Assembly: GCF_016464305.1 (NCBI RefSeq)
Contig: NZ_JAEIOJ010000002.1
Coordinates: forward strand, 714,096 to 778,095
DNA length: 64,000 bases
DNA from: Umezawaea beigongshangensis
GTDB lineage: Bacteria; Actinomycetota; Actinomycetes; Mycobacteriales; Pseudonocardiaceae
Reading direction: 5' to 3'
Position numbers and translations under genes: made by a program. Positions within the stretch are counted from its first letter, which is position 1; each line of letters starts with the position of its first letter. Under the pieces are notes generated by a model. It was given only the letters and a program-made list of their open reading frames with translations. It did no database searches and was not told the origin of the DNA. This document shows positions 7,715-15,512 of the stretch, piece after piece.

Positions 7715-8599
7715 ATGTCCCAGCCGCCCGTCGCCGAGCCCGTCCCGGTGGCCACCGGGCTTCCGTCGCGCGTGGTGGTCGACAGCGCCGGACTCGGCTG
7801 GAGCGGCGCGCGCGTGCGCGAGGTGGTCGACCCGCCGATCGCCGAGTTCGTGCTGCCCCCGGTGGACTCGCTCACCGTCGTGCTCATCACGGCGGGCAGC
7901 TACGTCGTGGAGAGCGGTCCCGGTCCGCGCCGCCGGCACGCCCTCGTCTCGCCCGGCACCTCGGCGGTCAACGCCGCGCAGCGCGAGGTGCGGGCGCGGT
8001 GGCGTTCGGACAGCCGGTCCCCCTTCCGCTCGGTGCACCTGACCATCGCCGCGTCCGTGCTCGCGGAGACCCGCGACGCGCTGCCCCGGCACGCCCGCCG
8101 CCCGGACCCCGACTACCTGCGGCGCGCGGACCCGTTCGTGCGCGAGGCGGTGCTCGAACTCGGCCGGGCCACGCGCCTCGGTCTGCCCGCCCTGCACGCC
8201 GAGGCACTGGCCCAGTCCGTCGCCAGCTACCTCCTGCTCGACGAGAACCGCGACCGCGGGGCCGTCCGCGGCGGGCTGGGGGCGCGGGCGCTGGGAACGG
8301 TCGTGGACCTCATGCACGAGCGGATCGCCGAGCCGATCACCCTCGCCGAACTGGCCGCGGCGGCGCACCTGAGCCACCACCACTTCCTGCGCCAGTTCTC
8401 CGCCTCGACCCGCACGACGCCCATGCGCTACCTCACGTCGCTGCGGATGCAGCGCGCCCAGGAACTGCTGCGCGACGACACCCTGACCGTGCAGGCGGTC
8501 GCGGCCCGCTGCGGATACCCCAACCCGGCGCACTTCACGAGCGTGTTCCGCCGTGTGCACGGCGTGACCCCGTCCACCTTCAGAGGTGTGAACGTCTGA
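7715..8599 (+). CDS. AraC-family transcriptional regulator
   Basis: 294 residues: an N-terminal cupin-like sensor domain (~20-180) and a C-terminal AraC/XylS DNA-binding domain (~190-294). HTH 1 is ITLAELAAAAHLSHHHFLRQF and HTH 2 is LTVQAVAARCGYPNPAHFTS, followed by the signature FRRVHGVTPSTFR. ATG 7715 follows an AAGGA ribosome site. The N-terminal domain probably senses a small molecule. The two SDR genes downstream on the same strand (120-bp gap) are its likely targets. Confidence 0.87.
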   Translation: MSQPPVAEPVPVATGLPSRVVVDSAGLGWSGARVREVVDPPIAEFVLPPVDSLTVVLITAGSYVVESGPGPRRRHALVSPGTSAVNAAQREVRARWRSDSRSPFRSVHLTIAASVLAETRDALPRHARRPDPDYLRRADPFVREAVLELGRATRLGLPALHAEALAQSVASYLLLDENRDRGAVRGGLGARALGTVVDLMHERIAEPITLAELAAAAHLSHHHFLRQFSASTRTTPMRYLTSLRMQRAQELLRDDTLTVQAVAARCGYPNPAHFTSVFRRVHGVTPSTFRGVNV

Positions 8600-8719
8600 C
8601 GAGCGTGCGGGCCGGGAACGGCGACCAGGCCACAGGGCACCGCAACGGGACCACACACCGCCACGCCGGAGAAGCGGAAGCTCGTGCCGTACCTGCCCGC
8701 AGATCACACGGGAGAACGG

Positions 8720-9628
8720 ATGAGCAGCACAGTCGTCGTCTCCGGAGCCTCCAGCGGCTTCGGAGCCATGACGGTGCGCGCCCTGGCCGACGCGGGACAC
8801 CGCGTCTACGCGGGGATGCGCGCCACGCGGGACCGCAACGCCCCCGCCTTCGCCGAGGCGCGCGAGCACGCGAGCAGCAACGGCGTGGACCTGCGGCCGA
8901 TCGAGCTGGACGTCGCCGACCAGACCTCGGTGGACCGTGCGGTCGCCGAGATCGTGGCCGAGAGCGGCCAGATCGACGTCGTCGTGCACAACGCGGGTCA
9001 CATGGTGCTCGGCCCGGCCGAGGCGTTCACCGTCGAGCAGCTCGCCGCCGTGTACGACTCGAACGTCCTCACCACGCAGCGGCTCAACCAGGCCGTGCTG
9101 CCGCACATGCGCCAGCGGGGCGACGGCCTGCTGGTGTGGGTCGGGTCGTCCAGCGCGCGCGGCGGCACCCCGCCGTACCTCGCGCCCTACTTCGCCGCCA
9201 AGGCGGCCGAGGACGCACTCGCCGTGAGCTACGCCGTCGAGGCGGGACGGTTCGGCGTCGACTCGGTGATCGTCGTGCCCGGCTCCTTCACCAGCGGCAC
9301 CAACCACTTCACCAACGCCGGGTCGCCCGAGCGCGAGGACGTGGCCGCCGAGTACTCGGCGCGCTTCGGCGACACGATCGACACGGTGCTGGAGCGGCTG
9401 GCCGGTCTGTCCCCCGCCGACGCCGATCCGCAGGAGGTGGCGCGGGAGATCGTCCGCGTCGTCGGTCTGCCGAAGGGGGAACGGCCGTTCCGGGTGTACG
9501 TCGATCCGGCCGACGACGGCGCCGAGCGCGTCTACGAGGTGGGCGAGGCGGTCCGGCAGGAGTTCTACGAGCGCATCGGGATGCCGGAGCTGCTGCGTCC
9601 CGCCACCACGACGGGAGCGGACGCGTGA
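8720..9628 (+). CDS. short-chain dehydrogenase/reductase (SDR)
   Basis: 302 residues, classical SDR. The cofactor loop is SGASSGFG (TGxxxGxG variant) at residues ~7-14, the structural motif is HNAG, and the catalytic pair is YFAAK (Y-x3-K). The N-terminal strand (STVVVSG) and an Arg-containing loop after the second strand suggest NADP(H). ATG 8720 has GGAGAACGG upstream; an in-frame start at 8684 lacks a ribosome site. It overlaps the next SDR by 4 nt (GTGA), so the two are co-translated and probably act on related substrates. Confidence 0.85.
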   Translation: MSSTVVVSGASSGFGAMTVRALADAGHRVYAGMRATRDRNAPAFAEAREHASSNGVDLRPIELDVADQTSVDRAVAEIVAESGQIDVVVHNAGHMVLGPAEAFTVEQLAAVYDSNVLTTQRLNQAVLPHMRQRGDGLLVWVGSSSARGGTPPYLAPYFAAKAAEDALAVSYAVEAGRFGVDSVIVVPGSFTSGTNHFTNAGSPEREDVAAEYSARFGDTIDTVLERLAGLSPADADPQEVAREIVRVVGLPKGERPFRVYVDPADDGAERVYEVGEAVRQEFYERIGMPELLRPATTTGADA

Positions 9629-10365
9629 GCGCCCCGGCGACCGGCAGGGTCGCGATCGTCACGGGCGGGTCCGGCGGCATCGGCCGAGCGGTCGTCGAGC
9701 GGCTCGCCGCCGACGGCTTCTCCCTGGTGGTGCACTACTCCGGCAACCGGGACCGCGCGGAGGAGGCCGTCCGCGCCGCCGCCGAGCACGGTGCGAAGGC
9801 CGTGGCCGTGGGCGGCGACGTGGCCGACGAGACGGCGATGGGCCTGCTGTTCGACGAGGCCGAGAGCGTCTTCGGCGGTGTCGACGTCGTGGTGAACACC
9901 GCGGGGATCATGGTGCTCGCGCCGATCGCGGAGTTCGACCTCGACGCGCTCGACCGGATGCACCGGGTCAACGTCAGGGGCGCCTTCGTCGTCTCGCAGC
10001 TCGCCGCCCGGCGGCTGCGCGAGGGCGGCGCCCTGGTGAACTTCTCCACGTCGGTGACCCGGCTCCAGATGCCGACCTACGGGCCGTACGCGGCGTCGAA
10101 GGCGGCTGTCGAGGGCCTGACGCTGATCCTGGCCCGCGAGCTGCGCGGCCGCGACATCACCGTCAACGCCGTGGCTCCCGGCCCCACCGCGACACCGCTG
10201 TTCCTCGACGGCAAGGACGAGGAGGAGGTGCAGCGGCTGTCGAAGGCCGCTCCGCTGGAGCGCCTCGGCCGCCCCGAGGACGTCGCCGAGGTCGTGGCGC
10301 TCCTCGCCGGCCCGGCCCGCTGGGTGAACGGGCAGGTCCTGTTCGCCAACGGCGGCATCGGCTGA
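9625..10365 (+). CDS. SDR-family oxidoreductase (FabG-like)
   Basis: 246 residues with a full classical SDR set: TGGSGGIG near residue 13, NTAG in place of NNAG, active-site STS, YAASK (Y-x3-K), and the PG-x2-x-T motif in VAPGPTATPLF. A FabG-like 3-ketoacyl or secondary alcohol reductase is the family expectation; the substrate is unknown. GTG 9625 overlaps the stop of the upstream SDR. A near-perfect 42-bp palindrome follows the stop. Confidence 0.86.
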   Translation: MSAPATGRVAIVTGGSGGIGRAVVERLAADGFSLVVHYSGNRDRAEEAVRAAAEHGAKAVAVGGDVADETAMGLLFDEAESVFGGVDVVVNTAGIMVLAPIAEFDLDALDRMHRVNVRGAFVVSQLAARRLREGGALVNFSTSVTRLQMPTYGPYAASKAAVEGLTLILARELRGRDITVNAVAPGPTATPLFLDGKDEEEVQRLSKAAPLERLGRPEDVAEVVALLAGPARWVNGQVLFANGGIG

Positions 10366-10371
10366 TCACCT

Positions 10372-10413
10372 CCGGTGGTGCCCGCCGCGACAGGTCGCGG
10401 CGGGCACCACCGG
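10372..10413 (+). terminator. strong hairpin terminator after the SDR pair
   Basis: 20-bp perfect arms (10372-10391 and 10394-10413) with only 2 nt between them, 6 nt after the stop. No T-run, as is common in high-GC actinomycetes. Confidence 0.75.
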
Positions 10414-10591
10414 TAGATCACGCGCGCGCCGAGCGGGAGCGAGCGGCGACGGCCAGCGGGGTGTGCGCCGACGGCTCCGACCGATCGAGGACGAACCCGC
10501 CGACAGCAGGTGACGCGGTCTCCGGAACTACGTCGATCGTCGTCCGACCAACTGGACGACAGACCGTTCCCGATCAGAAGAGACGTGTCCG

Positions 10592-11326
10592 ATGCCACGC
10601 ACGAGCCGCACGAACAACCGCACCGTCGTGGCCGCCCGGAGCGGCCCCTCCCTCAACACCGTCCTCACCGCCCTCGTCGCCCTCGTCGCCGTCGTGGTGA
10701 TCGGCGGGGCGCTGCTGGTCGGCCGGTCGGGCGACGAGGGCACAGCCTCCACCGAGGCGCTGTTCCCCGCGGGAGCGCACACCCTGTCCACCGCGGAGGA
10801 CGGCCGGGTGACGCTGGTGGAGTTCCTGGACTTCCAGTGCCCGGCGTGCGCGTCCTACTACACGGGGGTCACCGAGCGGCTGGAGCAGGACTACCGGGGA
10901 CGCATCACGTTCGTGACCCGCAACTTCCCGCTGGAGGCGCACCCGCTGGCCGTTCCGGCCGCACGCGCCGCCGAGGCCGCCGCGAAGCAGGGCGCGTACG
11001 CCGAGATGTACCACGCGCTCTACGAGGGCTTCGACCAGTGGGCGGTGGACGGCCGGAGCACCAGCTCCGACGTCGGCCGCGCGACCGCGACGTTCGAGGA
11101 GTTCGCGGTCGCAGCGGGTCTGGACCTGGAGAGGTTCCGCGCGGACGCGGCCTCCGAGGAGGTGCGGGCCACCATCGAGCGCGACGTCGCCGACGGCACC
11201 GCGGCGGGCGTGACCAGCACGCCGACGTTCTTCCTGAACGGCGAGGAGTTCCGGCCGAGCGGTGGCACGATCGCCGACGCCGACCGCGAGCTGCGCGCCG
11301 CGATCGACGAGGCGCTGGCCGGATGA
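10592..11326 (+). CDS. membrane-anchored DsbA-family thiol oxidoreductase
   Basis: 244 residues: a short cytosolic N-terminus, one membrane anchor (residues ~22-44), then an extracytoplasmic thioredoxin fold with active site CPAC (C83, C86) in LVEFLDFQCPACASYY and the cis-proline loop GVTSTPTFF. It introduces disulfides into exported proteins. The next gene overlaps by 4 nt (ATGA) and encodes a VKOR-type quinone reductase, the expected reoxidation partner, so the two form a complete disulfide-forming module. The start ATG 10592 has only a weak ribosome site. Confidence 0.9.
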   Translation: MPRTSRTNNRTVVAARSGPSLNTVLTALVALVAVVVIGGALLVGRSGDEGTASTEALFPAGAHTLSTAEDGRVTLVEFLDFQCPACASYYTGVTERLEQDYRGRITFVTRNFPLEAHPLAVPAARAAEAAAKQGAYAEMYHALYEGFDQWAVDGRSTSSDVGRATATFEEFAVAAGLDLERFRADAASEEVRATIERDVADGTAAGVTSTPTFFLNGEEFRPSGGTIADADRELRAAIDEALAG

Positions 11327-11868
11327 ACCGCCGACTCGCTCAGCTGCACGTCGTCGGCGGCGGCCTCGGCCTGGCCGCCGCCGTGGCGCTGACCCTGGAG
11401 AAGATCGCCGTGCTCCGCGACCCGGCTCACGTCCCCAGCTGCTCGATCGACCCGGTCCTGTCCTGCGGATCGGTCATGGACAGCCCGCAGGCCGCGGCGT
11501 TCGGCTTCCCCAACCCGCTCATCGGGATCGCCGCGTTCGCGGTCGTGGTCACCACGGGCGTCGCCGTGCTGGCAGGCTTCGAACCGCCGCGCTGGTACCG
11601 GGTCGGGCTCGACGCCGGAACCCTCTTCGGCGTCCTGTTCGTGCACCGGCTGATCGCGGCGAGCCTCTACGACGTCCACGCGCTGTGCCCGTACTGCCTC
11701 GTGGTGTGGGTCGTCACGATCCCGATCTTCTGGTACACCACGCTGGACACGTGGCCCGCGCTCGCACCGCTGCGCCGCGTGCACAGCGCCGTCCTCGCGC
11801 TGTGGTACGCGGTCATCGCGGTGATGGTCCTGGTGGAGTTCTGGGACCACTGGCGGACCCTGCTGTGA
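11323..11868 (+). CDS. vitamin K epoxide reductase (VKOR) family protein
   Basis: 181 residues with four to five membrane helices. VKOR hallmarks: the loop cysteine pair C40 and C48 (SCSIDPVLSCGSVM) and the quinone-side CPYC (C122, C125) in HALCPYCLVVW. In actinobacteria VKOR replaces DsbB: it reoxidises DsbA and passes electrons to menaquinone. Start and stop overlap with dsbA (ATGA) supports co-translation. A hairpin shared with the convergent sigma factor gene follows. Confidence 0.9.
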   Translation: MNRRLAQLHVVGGGLGLAAAVALTLEKIAVLRDPAHVPSCSIDPVLSCGSVMDSPQAAAFGFPNPLIGIAAFAVVVTTGVAVLAGFEPPRWYRVGLDAGTLFGVLFVHRLIAASLYDVHALCPYCLVVWVVTIPIFWYTTLDTWPALAPLRRVHSAVLALWYAVIAVMVLVEFWDHWRTLL

Positions 11869-11888
11869 CGGTGGTGTCCCGTGTGGAC

Positions 11889-11919
11889 GGTGGAACGGGC
11901 GGTTCCCGCCCGTTCCACC
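11889..11919. terminator. bidirectional terminator between VKOR and sigma factor genes
   Basis: 14-bp perfect arms (11889-11902 and 11906-11919) with a TTC loop, lying between two convergent genes. Confidence 0.75.
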
Positions 11920-11923
11920 GGGG

Positions 11924-12478
11924 TCAGCCCGCCTCGGTGGCCTCGTCGGAACCGGCCGCCCTGATCAGGTCCTCGCGGGCGCGGGCGACCCGCGACCGGA
12001 TCGTGCCCACCGGGCACCCGACGACCTCGGCGGCCTCGGCGTAGGGCAGCCCGAGGACCTGGGTGAGCACGAGCGCCTCGCGCCGGTCGGGGTCCAGGCC
12101 GTCGAGCAGCAGGTTCAGCTCGACGACGTCCTCGAAGCGGCTGTGCCGGCTCGTGCGGTCGAGCTCCCGCGCCCAGTCCGCGCCGGGCGACAGCCTGGGC
12201 CGCGCCTGCGCCATGCGGATCTGGTCGATCACCACCCGGCGGGCGATCACCAGCAGCCAGGTGCGCGCCGAGGAGCGCCCGGCGAAGCGGCGCAGACTGC
12301 CCAGCGCGCGGACGTAGGTCTCCTGGGCGAGGTCGTCGGCCGCCCCGACGTCGGCCAGGTGGGCGACGAAGCGCCACACGTCGCGTTGGGTCGCGCGCAC
12401 GAACCGCTCCAGCGCGTCCCGGTCGCCGGAGCGCGCCTGGAGGGCCCAGCTGGTCACCTCGTCGTGTGATGGGGTCAC
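11924..12478 (-). CDS. sigC: ECF RNA polymerase sigma factor, SigC-like
   Basis: 184 residues with region 2 (RFVRATQRDVWRFVAHLADV, then DDLAQETYVRALGSL) and region 4 (LVLTQVLGLPYAEAAEVVGC with PVGTIRSRVARAREDL). The ATQRDVWRF, SSARTWLL and GCPVGTIRSRVARAR blocks resemble mycobacterial SigC closely; the symbol is given on that basis. The GTG start at 12478 is set by TPSHDEV alignment and by a TACGAT -10-like element 8 nt upstream on this strand. It is divergent, across 63 bp, from a zinc-finger membrane protein that could be its anti-sigma factor. Confidence 0.85.
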   Translation of the reverse strand: MTPSHDEVTSWALQARSGDRDALERFVRATQRDVWRFVAHLADVGAADDLAQETYVRALGSLRRFAGRSSARTWLLVIARRVVIDQIRMAQARPRLSPGADWARELDRTSRHSRFEDVVELNLLLDGLDPDRREALVLTQVLGLPYAEAAEVVGCPVGTIRSRVARAREDLIRAAGSDEATEAG

Positions 12479-12541
12479 GATTGCGGATCGTAACCACCCC
12501 CCGCCGGGAACCGGTGAGCCGAACGGCCCGACCATTGGACC

Positions 12542-13270
12542 GTGGACTGCGACACCTGCCGTGAAGCGCTCTCGGCCCGCCTGGACGGCGAGACCGGACC
12601 CGTGCCCGCCGCCGAGACGGACGCGCACCTCGCGCAGTGCGCCTCCTGCTCGGCCTGGCAGCTCCGCGCGCAGGCGCTGACCAGGGCGATCCGGGTCCGG
12701 CCTGCGGAAGCCGCACCGGACCTCGCCGACGCCGTGCTGGCCGCCGCCCCGCCGCAGCACACCGCGCTCCGGTCGCGCCTGGGCCTGACCGCGGTCGCGC
12801 TCGTCCAGCTGTGGCTCGCCCTGTCCCAGCTGTTCACCGGTGCCACGTCCCACGCCGGGCACGTGGGCGGGGGCATCAGCGGCCACCTGTTCAACGAGGG
12901 CGCGGCGTGGAACCTCGCGCTGGGCGTCGGCCTGCTGGTCGCGGCCGTCGACGGCCGCCGCGCCGCCGGGTTGCTGCCGACGCTCGGCGGGTTCGTCGCC
13001 GTGCTGCTGGCGTTCTCCGTGCACGACCTGCTCGACGGCACCGCCACCACCGCGCGCGTCGCCTCCCACCTGCCGCTGGTCGCGGGGCTGGCGCTCCTGC
13101 TCCTGGTCGCCCGCGCCCACCGCGAGCGGCCCGCGCCCGGCACGCCCGCCACGTCCGGCCACGACGACCTCGACGACGCGCCCGACCACGACACCCCCGC
13201 CCGCCGGTCGTCCCACCCGCGCGGCAGGGGGCGTCACCTCAGGCCCACCGCGCACCGGAGAGCGGCCTGA
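12542..13270 (+). CDS. zf-HC2 membrane protein, candidate anti-sigma factor
   Basis: 242 residues. The N-terminus carries the zinc-binding anti-sigma signature H-x3-C-x2-C (H29, C33, C36 in DAHLAQCASC), with C3 and C6 before it. About four membrane helices follow (~80-100, 120-140, 145-165, 175-190), then a disordered C-terminus rich in His, Asp and Arg. This is the ZAS domain architecture of membrane-bound sigma regulators, but with several helices instead of one. It shares a 63-bp divergent promoter region with the SigC-like gene; GGGAACC at 12506-12512 resembles an ECF -35 element. The link to SigC is inference from position. Confidence 0.75.
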   Translation: MDCDTCREALSARLDGETGPVPAAETDAHLAQCASCSAWQLRAQALTRAIRVRPAEAAPDLADAVLAAAPPQHTALRSRLGLTAVALVQLWLALSQLFTGATSHAGHVGGGISGHLFNEGAAWNLALGVGLLVAAVDGRRAAGLLPTLGGFVAVLLAFSVHDLLDGTATTARVASHLPLVAGLALLLLVARAHRERPAPGTPATSGHDDLDDAPDHDTPARRSSHPRGRGRHLRPTAHRRAA

Positions 13271-13322
13271 GGTGCGGCGCGTGCTGGTCCACGAGGCCGG
13301 AGCAGCACGTGCCGCGTCCGCC

Positions 13323-13328
13323 TAGGCT
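13323..13328 (+). promoter_or_regulatory. -10 hexamer TAGGCT of a leaderless AraC gene
   Basis: TAGGCT ends 6 nt before GTG 13335. This favours 13335 over the in-frame GTG at 13329, which would lie between the -10 and the transcription start. Confidence 0.55.
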
Positions 13329-13334
13329 GTGATC

Positions 13335-14249
13335 GTGCAGGAGGACGCTGACGAGTGGGACGGGGTCCTGTCGGACCCCTGGTTGCCCTGGGCGCTGCGG
13401 ATCGCGCCCCGGCAGGACGCGAGCGCGTTCCGCGCGGAGGTCCGGCGGCGCAGGCTGGACGACGTCGTGGTGGTCGACCGGACGTCCGGTCCGTTCGGCG
13501 GTGCGCGGGGCGCGCGGCAGATCGCCGCGACGCACGGCGACTTCCTCGTGGTGCGCATCGTGCGCTCCGGTCACGAGGTGTTCGGTCAGGACGGCGCGGA
13601 GTGGTCGCTGCGGGCCGGTGACGCCGTGGTGTGGGAGAGCGACCGCCCGGCTCGGTTCACCTCGGTCGGGCAGGTGAGCACGCGCAGCCTCGTCGTGCCG
13701 CGCCGGGTCCTGCACGAGGTGGGCTGCCCGCTGACGGCCGGTGACCCGGTGGCCGGGCGGGTGCCCGCCGTGCACCTGCTGACCGGGTACCTCGACGCGC
13801 TCGACGCGACGCCGGTCACCTCGACCGGTCCGGTCGCCGTGGCGGCCCGCAACGCGATGCTGGAGCTCGTGTGGGGTGCGCTGAGGCCCGCGACGCCGCT
13901 GGACCCGCAGGCCCTGCACCCCGCCCGGTGGGCGGCCGTGGAGCACTACCTCGACACGCGGCTCGGTCGTGGTGATCTGTCGGCGCGGGAGGTGGCGGCG
14001 GCGCACGGCATCTCGGTGCGCACCCTGGGCCGGTTGTTCGCCGAGCAGGGCGGGACCTTCACCGGTGTGCTGCGCGCCAAGCGGATCGCCCGCGTGCGCG
14101 AGGACCTGCTGACCGGCGACGCCACCGTGGAGGCGCTGGCCAGGCGCTGGGGCTTCTTCGACACCAGCCACCTGCACCGGCGGTTCCGCGCCGCGCACGG
14201 GGTGTCCCCGCACGAGTACCGCCTCCGCCACCGCGACACGGCCTCCTGA
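13335..14249 (+). CDS. AraC-family transcriptional regulator
   Basis: About 304 residues: an N-terminal AraC-type ligand domain (the FRAEVRRRRLDDVVVVDRTS start and the ARQIAATHGDFLVVRIVRSG block are typical of the AraC_binding_2/FeaR type) and a C-terminal double HTH (LSAREVAAAHGISVRTLGRL and ATVEALARRWGFFDTSHLHR, then FRAAHGVSPHEYR). The next gene, 113 bp downstream on the same strand, encodes an NADPH-dependent reductase and is the likely target. Start chosen from the leaderless -10; GTG 13329 is possible. Confidence 0.85.
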   Translation: MQEDADEWDGVLSDPWLPWALRIAPRQDASAFRAEVRRRRLDDVVVVDRTSGPFGGARGARQIAATHGDFLVVRIVRSGHEVFGQDGAEWSLRAGDAVVWESDRPARFTSVGQVSTRSLVVPRRVLHEVGCPLTAGDPVAGRVPAVHLLTGYLDALDATPVTSTGPVAVAARNAMLELVWGALRPATPLDPQALHPARWAAVEHYLDTRLGRGDLSAREVAAAHGISVRTLGRLFAEQGGTFTGVLRAKRIARVREDLLTGDATVEALARRWGFFDTSHLHRRFRAAHGVSPHEYRLRHRDTAS

Positions 14250-14362
14250 CGTCCGATCGGTACCCCCCGACGGCGCGCGCGTACCCGGCGCCACCACCCC
14301 CGGAACGTCGAAACTCGTCGTCAGAGCCCCGATCGACGGGGTGCTGACGAGGGAGAACACCG

Positions 14363-15397
14363 ATGACCGTGCTGTCCAACCGGGCGTTCCGGCTGCGGAA
14401 GCGGCCCGCGGGCCTGGCCGAGGAGGCCCCGCTGGACCTGGTGGAGGAGGAGGTCGCGCCGCTGGCGGACGGGCAGGCGCTGGTGCGGACCCTGGTGCTG
14501 TCGGTGGACCCGGCGAGCCGGGTGTTCATGAGCGACATCCGCAGCGACCTGCCGCCGGTGGAGATCGGCGAGGTGATGCGCGGCCTCGGCGTCGGCCGGG
14601 TCGTCCGGTCGCGGCGCGACGACCTGCCGGTCGGCGCGCACGTGCTGGGCTGGACCGGCTGGCAGGACTACCGGATCGCCGACGACGCGACGCTGGAGTC
14701 GCCGTTCACCGTGCTGCCGGACCCGCTGCCCGCCCCGCCGGAGGACCTGCTCGGCGTGCTCGGGCTGACCGGCGTCACCGCGTGGATCGCCGTGGAGATC
14801 GCCGACCCGAAGCCCGGTGACACGCTGGTGGTGTCCGCGGCCGCCGGCGCGGTGGGCTCCATCGCCGGTCAGCTCGCGAAGGAGCGCGGCGCGCGGGTGG
14901 TCGGTGTGGCGGGTGGTGCGGAGAAGTGCCGCTACGTCGTCGAGGAGCTGGGCTTCGACGCCTGCGTCGACCGCCGCGACCCCGACTGGCGCGAGCGGTT
15001 CGACGAGGCCACGCCGGACGGTGTCGACGCGGACGTGGAGAACGCGGGCGGCGAGATCCTCGACCACGTGCTGACCCGGATCAACACCGGTGCGCGGCTG
15101 GCGCTGTGCGGGATGATCGCCGACTACAGCGCCGACCCCGGTCAGCGGCACGGTCTGCGCAACCTGGTGGAGATGCTCGAACAGCGCGCCACGGCACGCG
15201 GTTTCCTGGTCACCGACCACGCCGACCGCTTCGAGGAGATCACCGCCGAACTGGCGGCTCGGCTCGCCGACGGCCGCGTGCGGCACTCGCGGGTCGTCGT
15301 GGACGGCCTGGAGCACGCGCCCGCGGCGCTGGAGCGGATCTTCCGCGGCGACGGCAGGGGCAAGGTCGTGGTCAGGGTCGCGCCCGACGGTGCGTGA
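14363..15397 (+). CDS. NADP-dependent medium-chain reductase (CurA/leukotriene B4 dehydrogenase-like)
   Basis: 344 residues of the zinc-independent MDR superfamily. The N-terminal catalytic domain has LVLSVDPASRVFM and GEVMRGLGVGRVV, hallmarks of the CurA/PTGR type; the Rossmann domain has VSAAAGAVGSIAGQLAKERG with KC and Y (EKCRYV) for NADPH 2'-phosphate binding, and DADVENAGGEILD. It reduces alpha,beta-unsaturated aldehydes and ketones with NADPH. ATG 14363 follows GAGGGAGAA. It probably belongs to the regulon of the AraC gene upstream. Confidence 0.88.
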   Translation: MTVLSNRAFRLRKRPAGLAEEAPLDLVEEEVAPLADGQALVRTLVLSVDPASRVFMSDIRSDLPPVEIGEVMRGLGVGRVVRSRRDDLPVGAHVLGWTGWQDYRIADDATLESPFTVLPDPLPAPPEDLLGVLGLTGVTAWIAVEIADPKPGDTLVVSAAAGAVGSIAGQLAKERGARVVGVAGGAEKCRYVVEELGFDACVDRRDPDWRERFDEATPDGVDADVENAGGEILDHVLTRINTGARLALCGMIADYSADPGQRHGLRNLVEMLEQRATARGFLVTDHADRFEEITAELAARLADGRVRHSRVVVDGLEHAPAALERIFRGDGRGKVVVRVAPDGA

Positions 15398-15426
15398 GCC
15401 GGTCGCCCGAGGCCGGCACCGGAACC

Positions 15427-15465
15427 GGGCAGCTCCGACCCGCACCACCGCGGTCGGAGCTGCCC
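15427..15465. terminator. bidirectional hairpin terminator
   Basis: 14-bp perfect arms (15427-15440 and 15452-15465) between the plus-strand MDR gene and the minus-strand ferredoxin reductase gene. Confidence 0.7.
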
Positions 15466-15512
15466 GTTCCTCCTCGGCGACGCCCGCACCGGCGCCCGCA
15501 GCTGCGGCACCG

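Noticed and set aside
10163..10598. Minus-strand ORF overlapping the second SDR and the spacer before dsbA
   Set aside because: It runs through the 42-bp terminator palindrome and is antisense to conserved SDR motifs.
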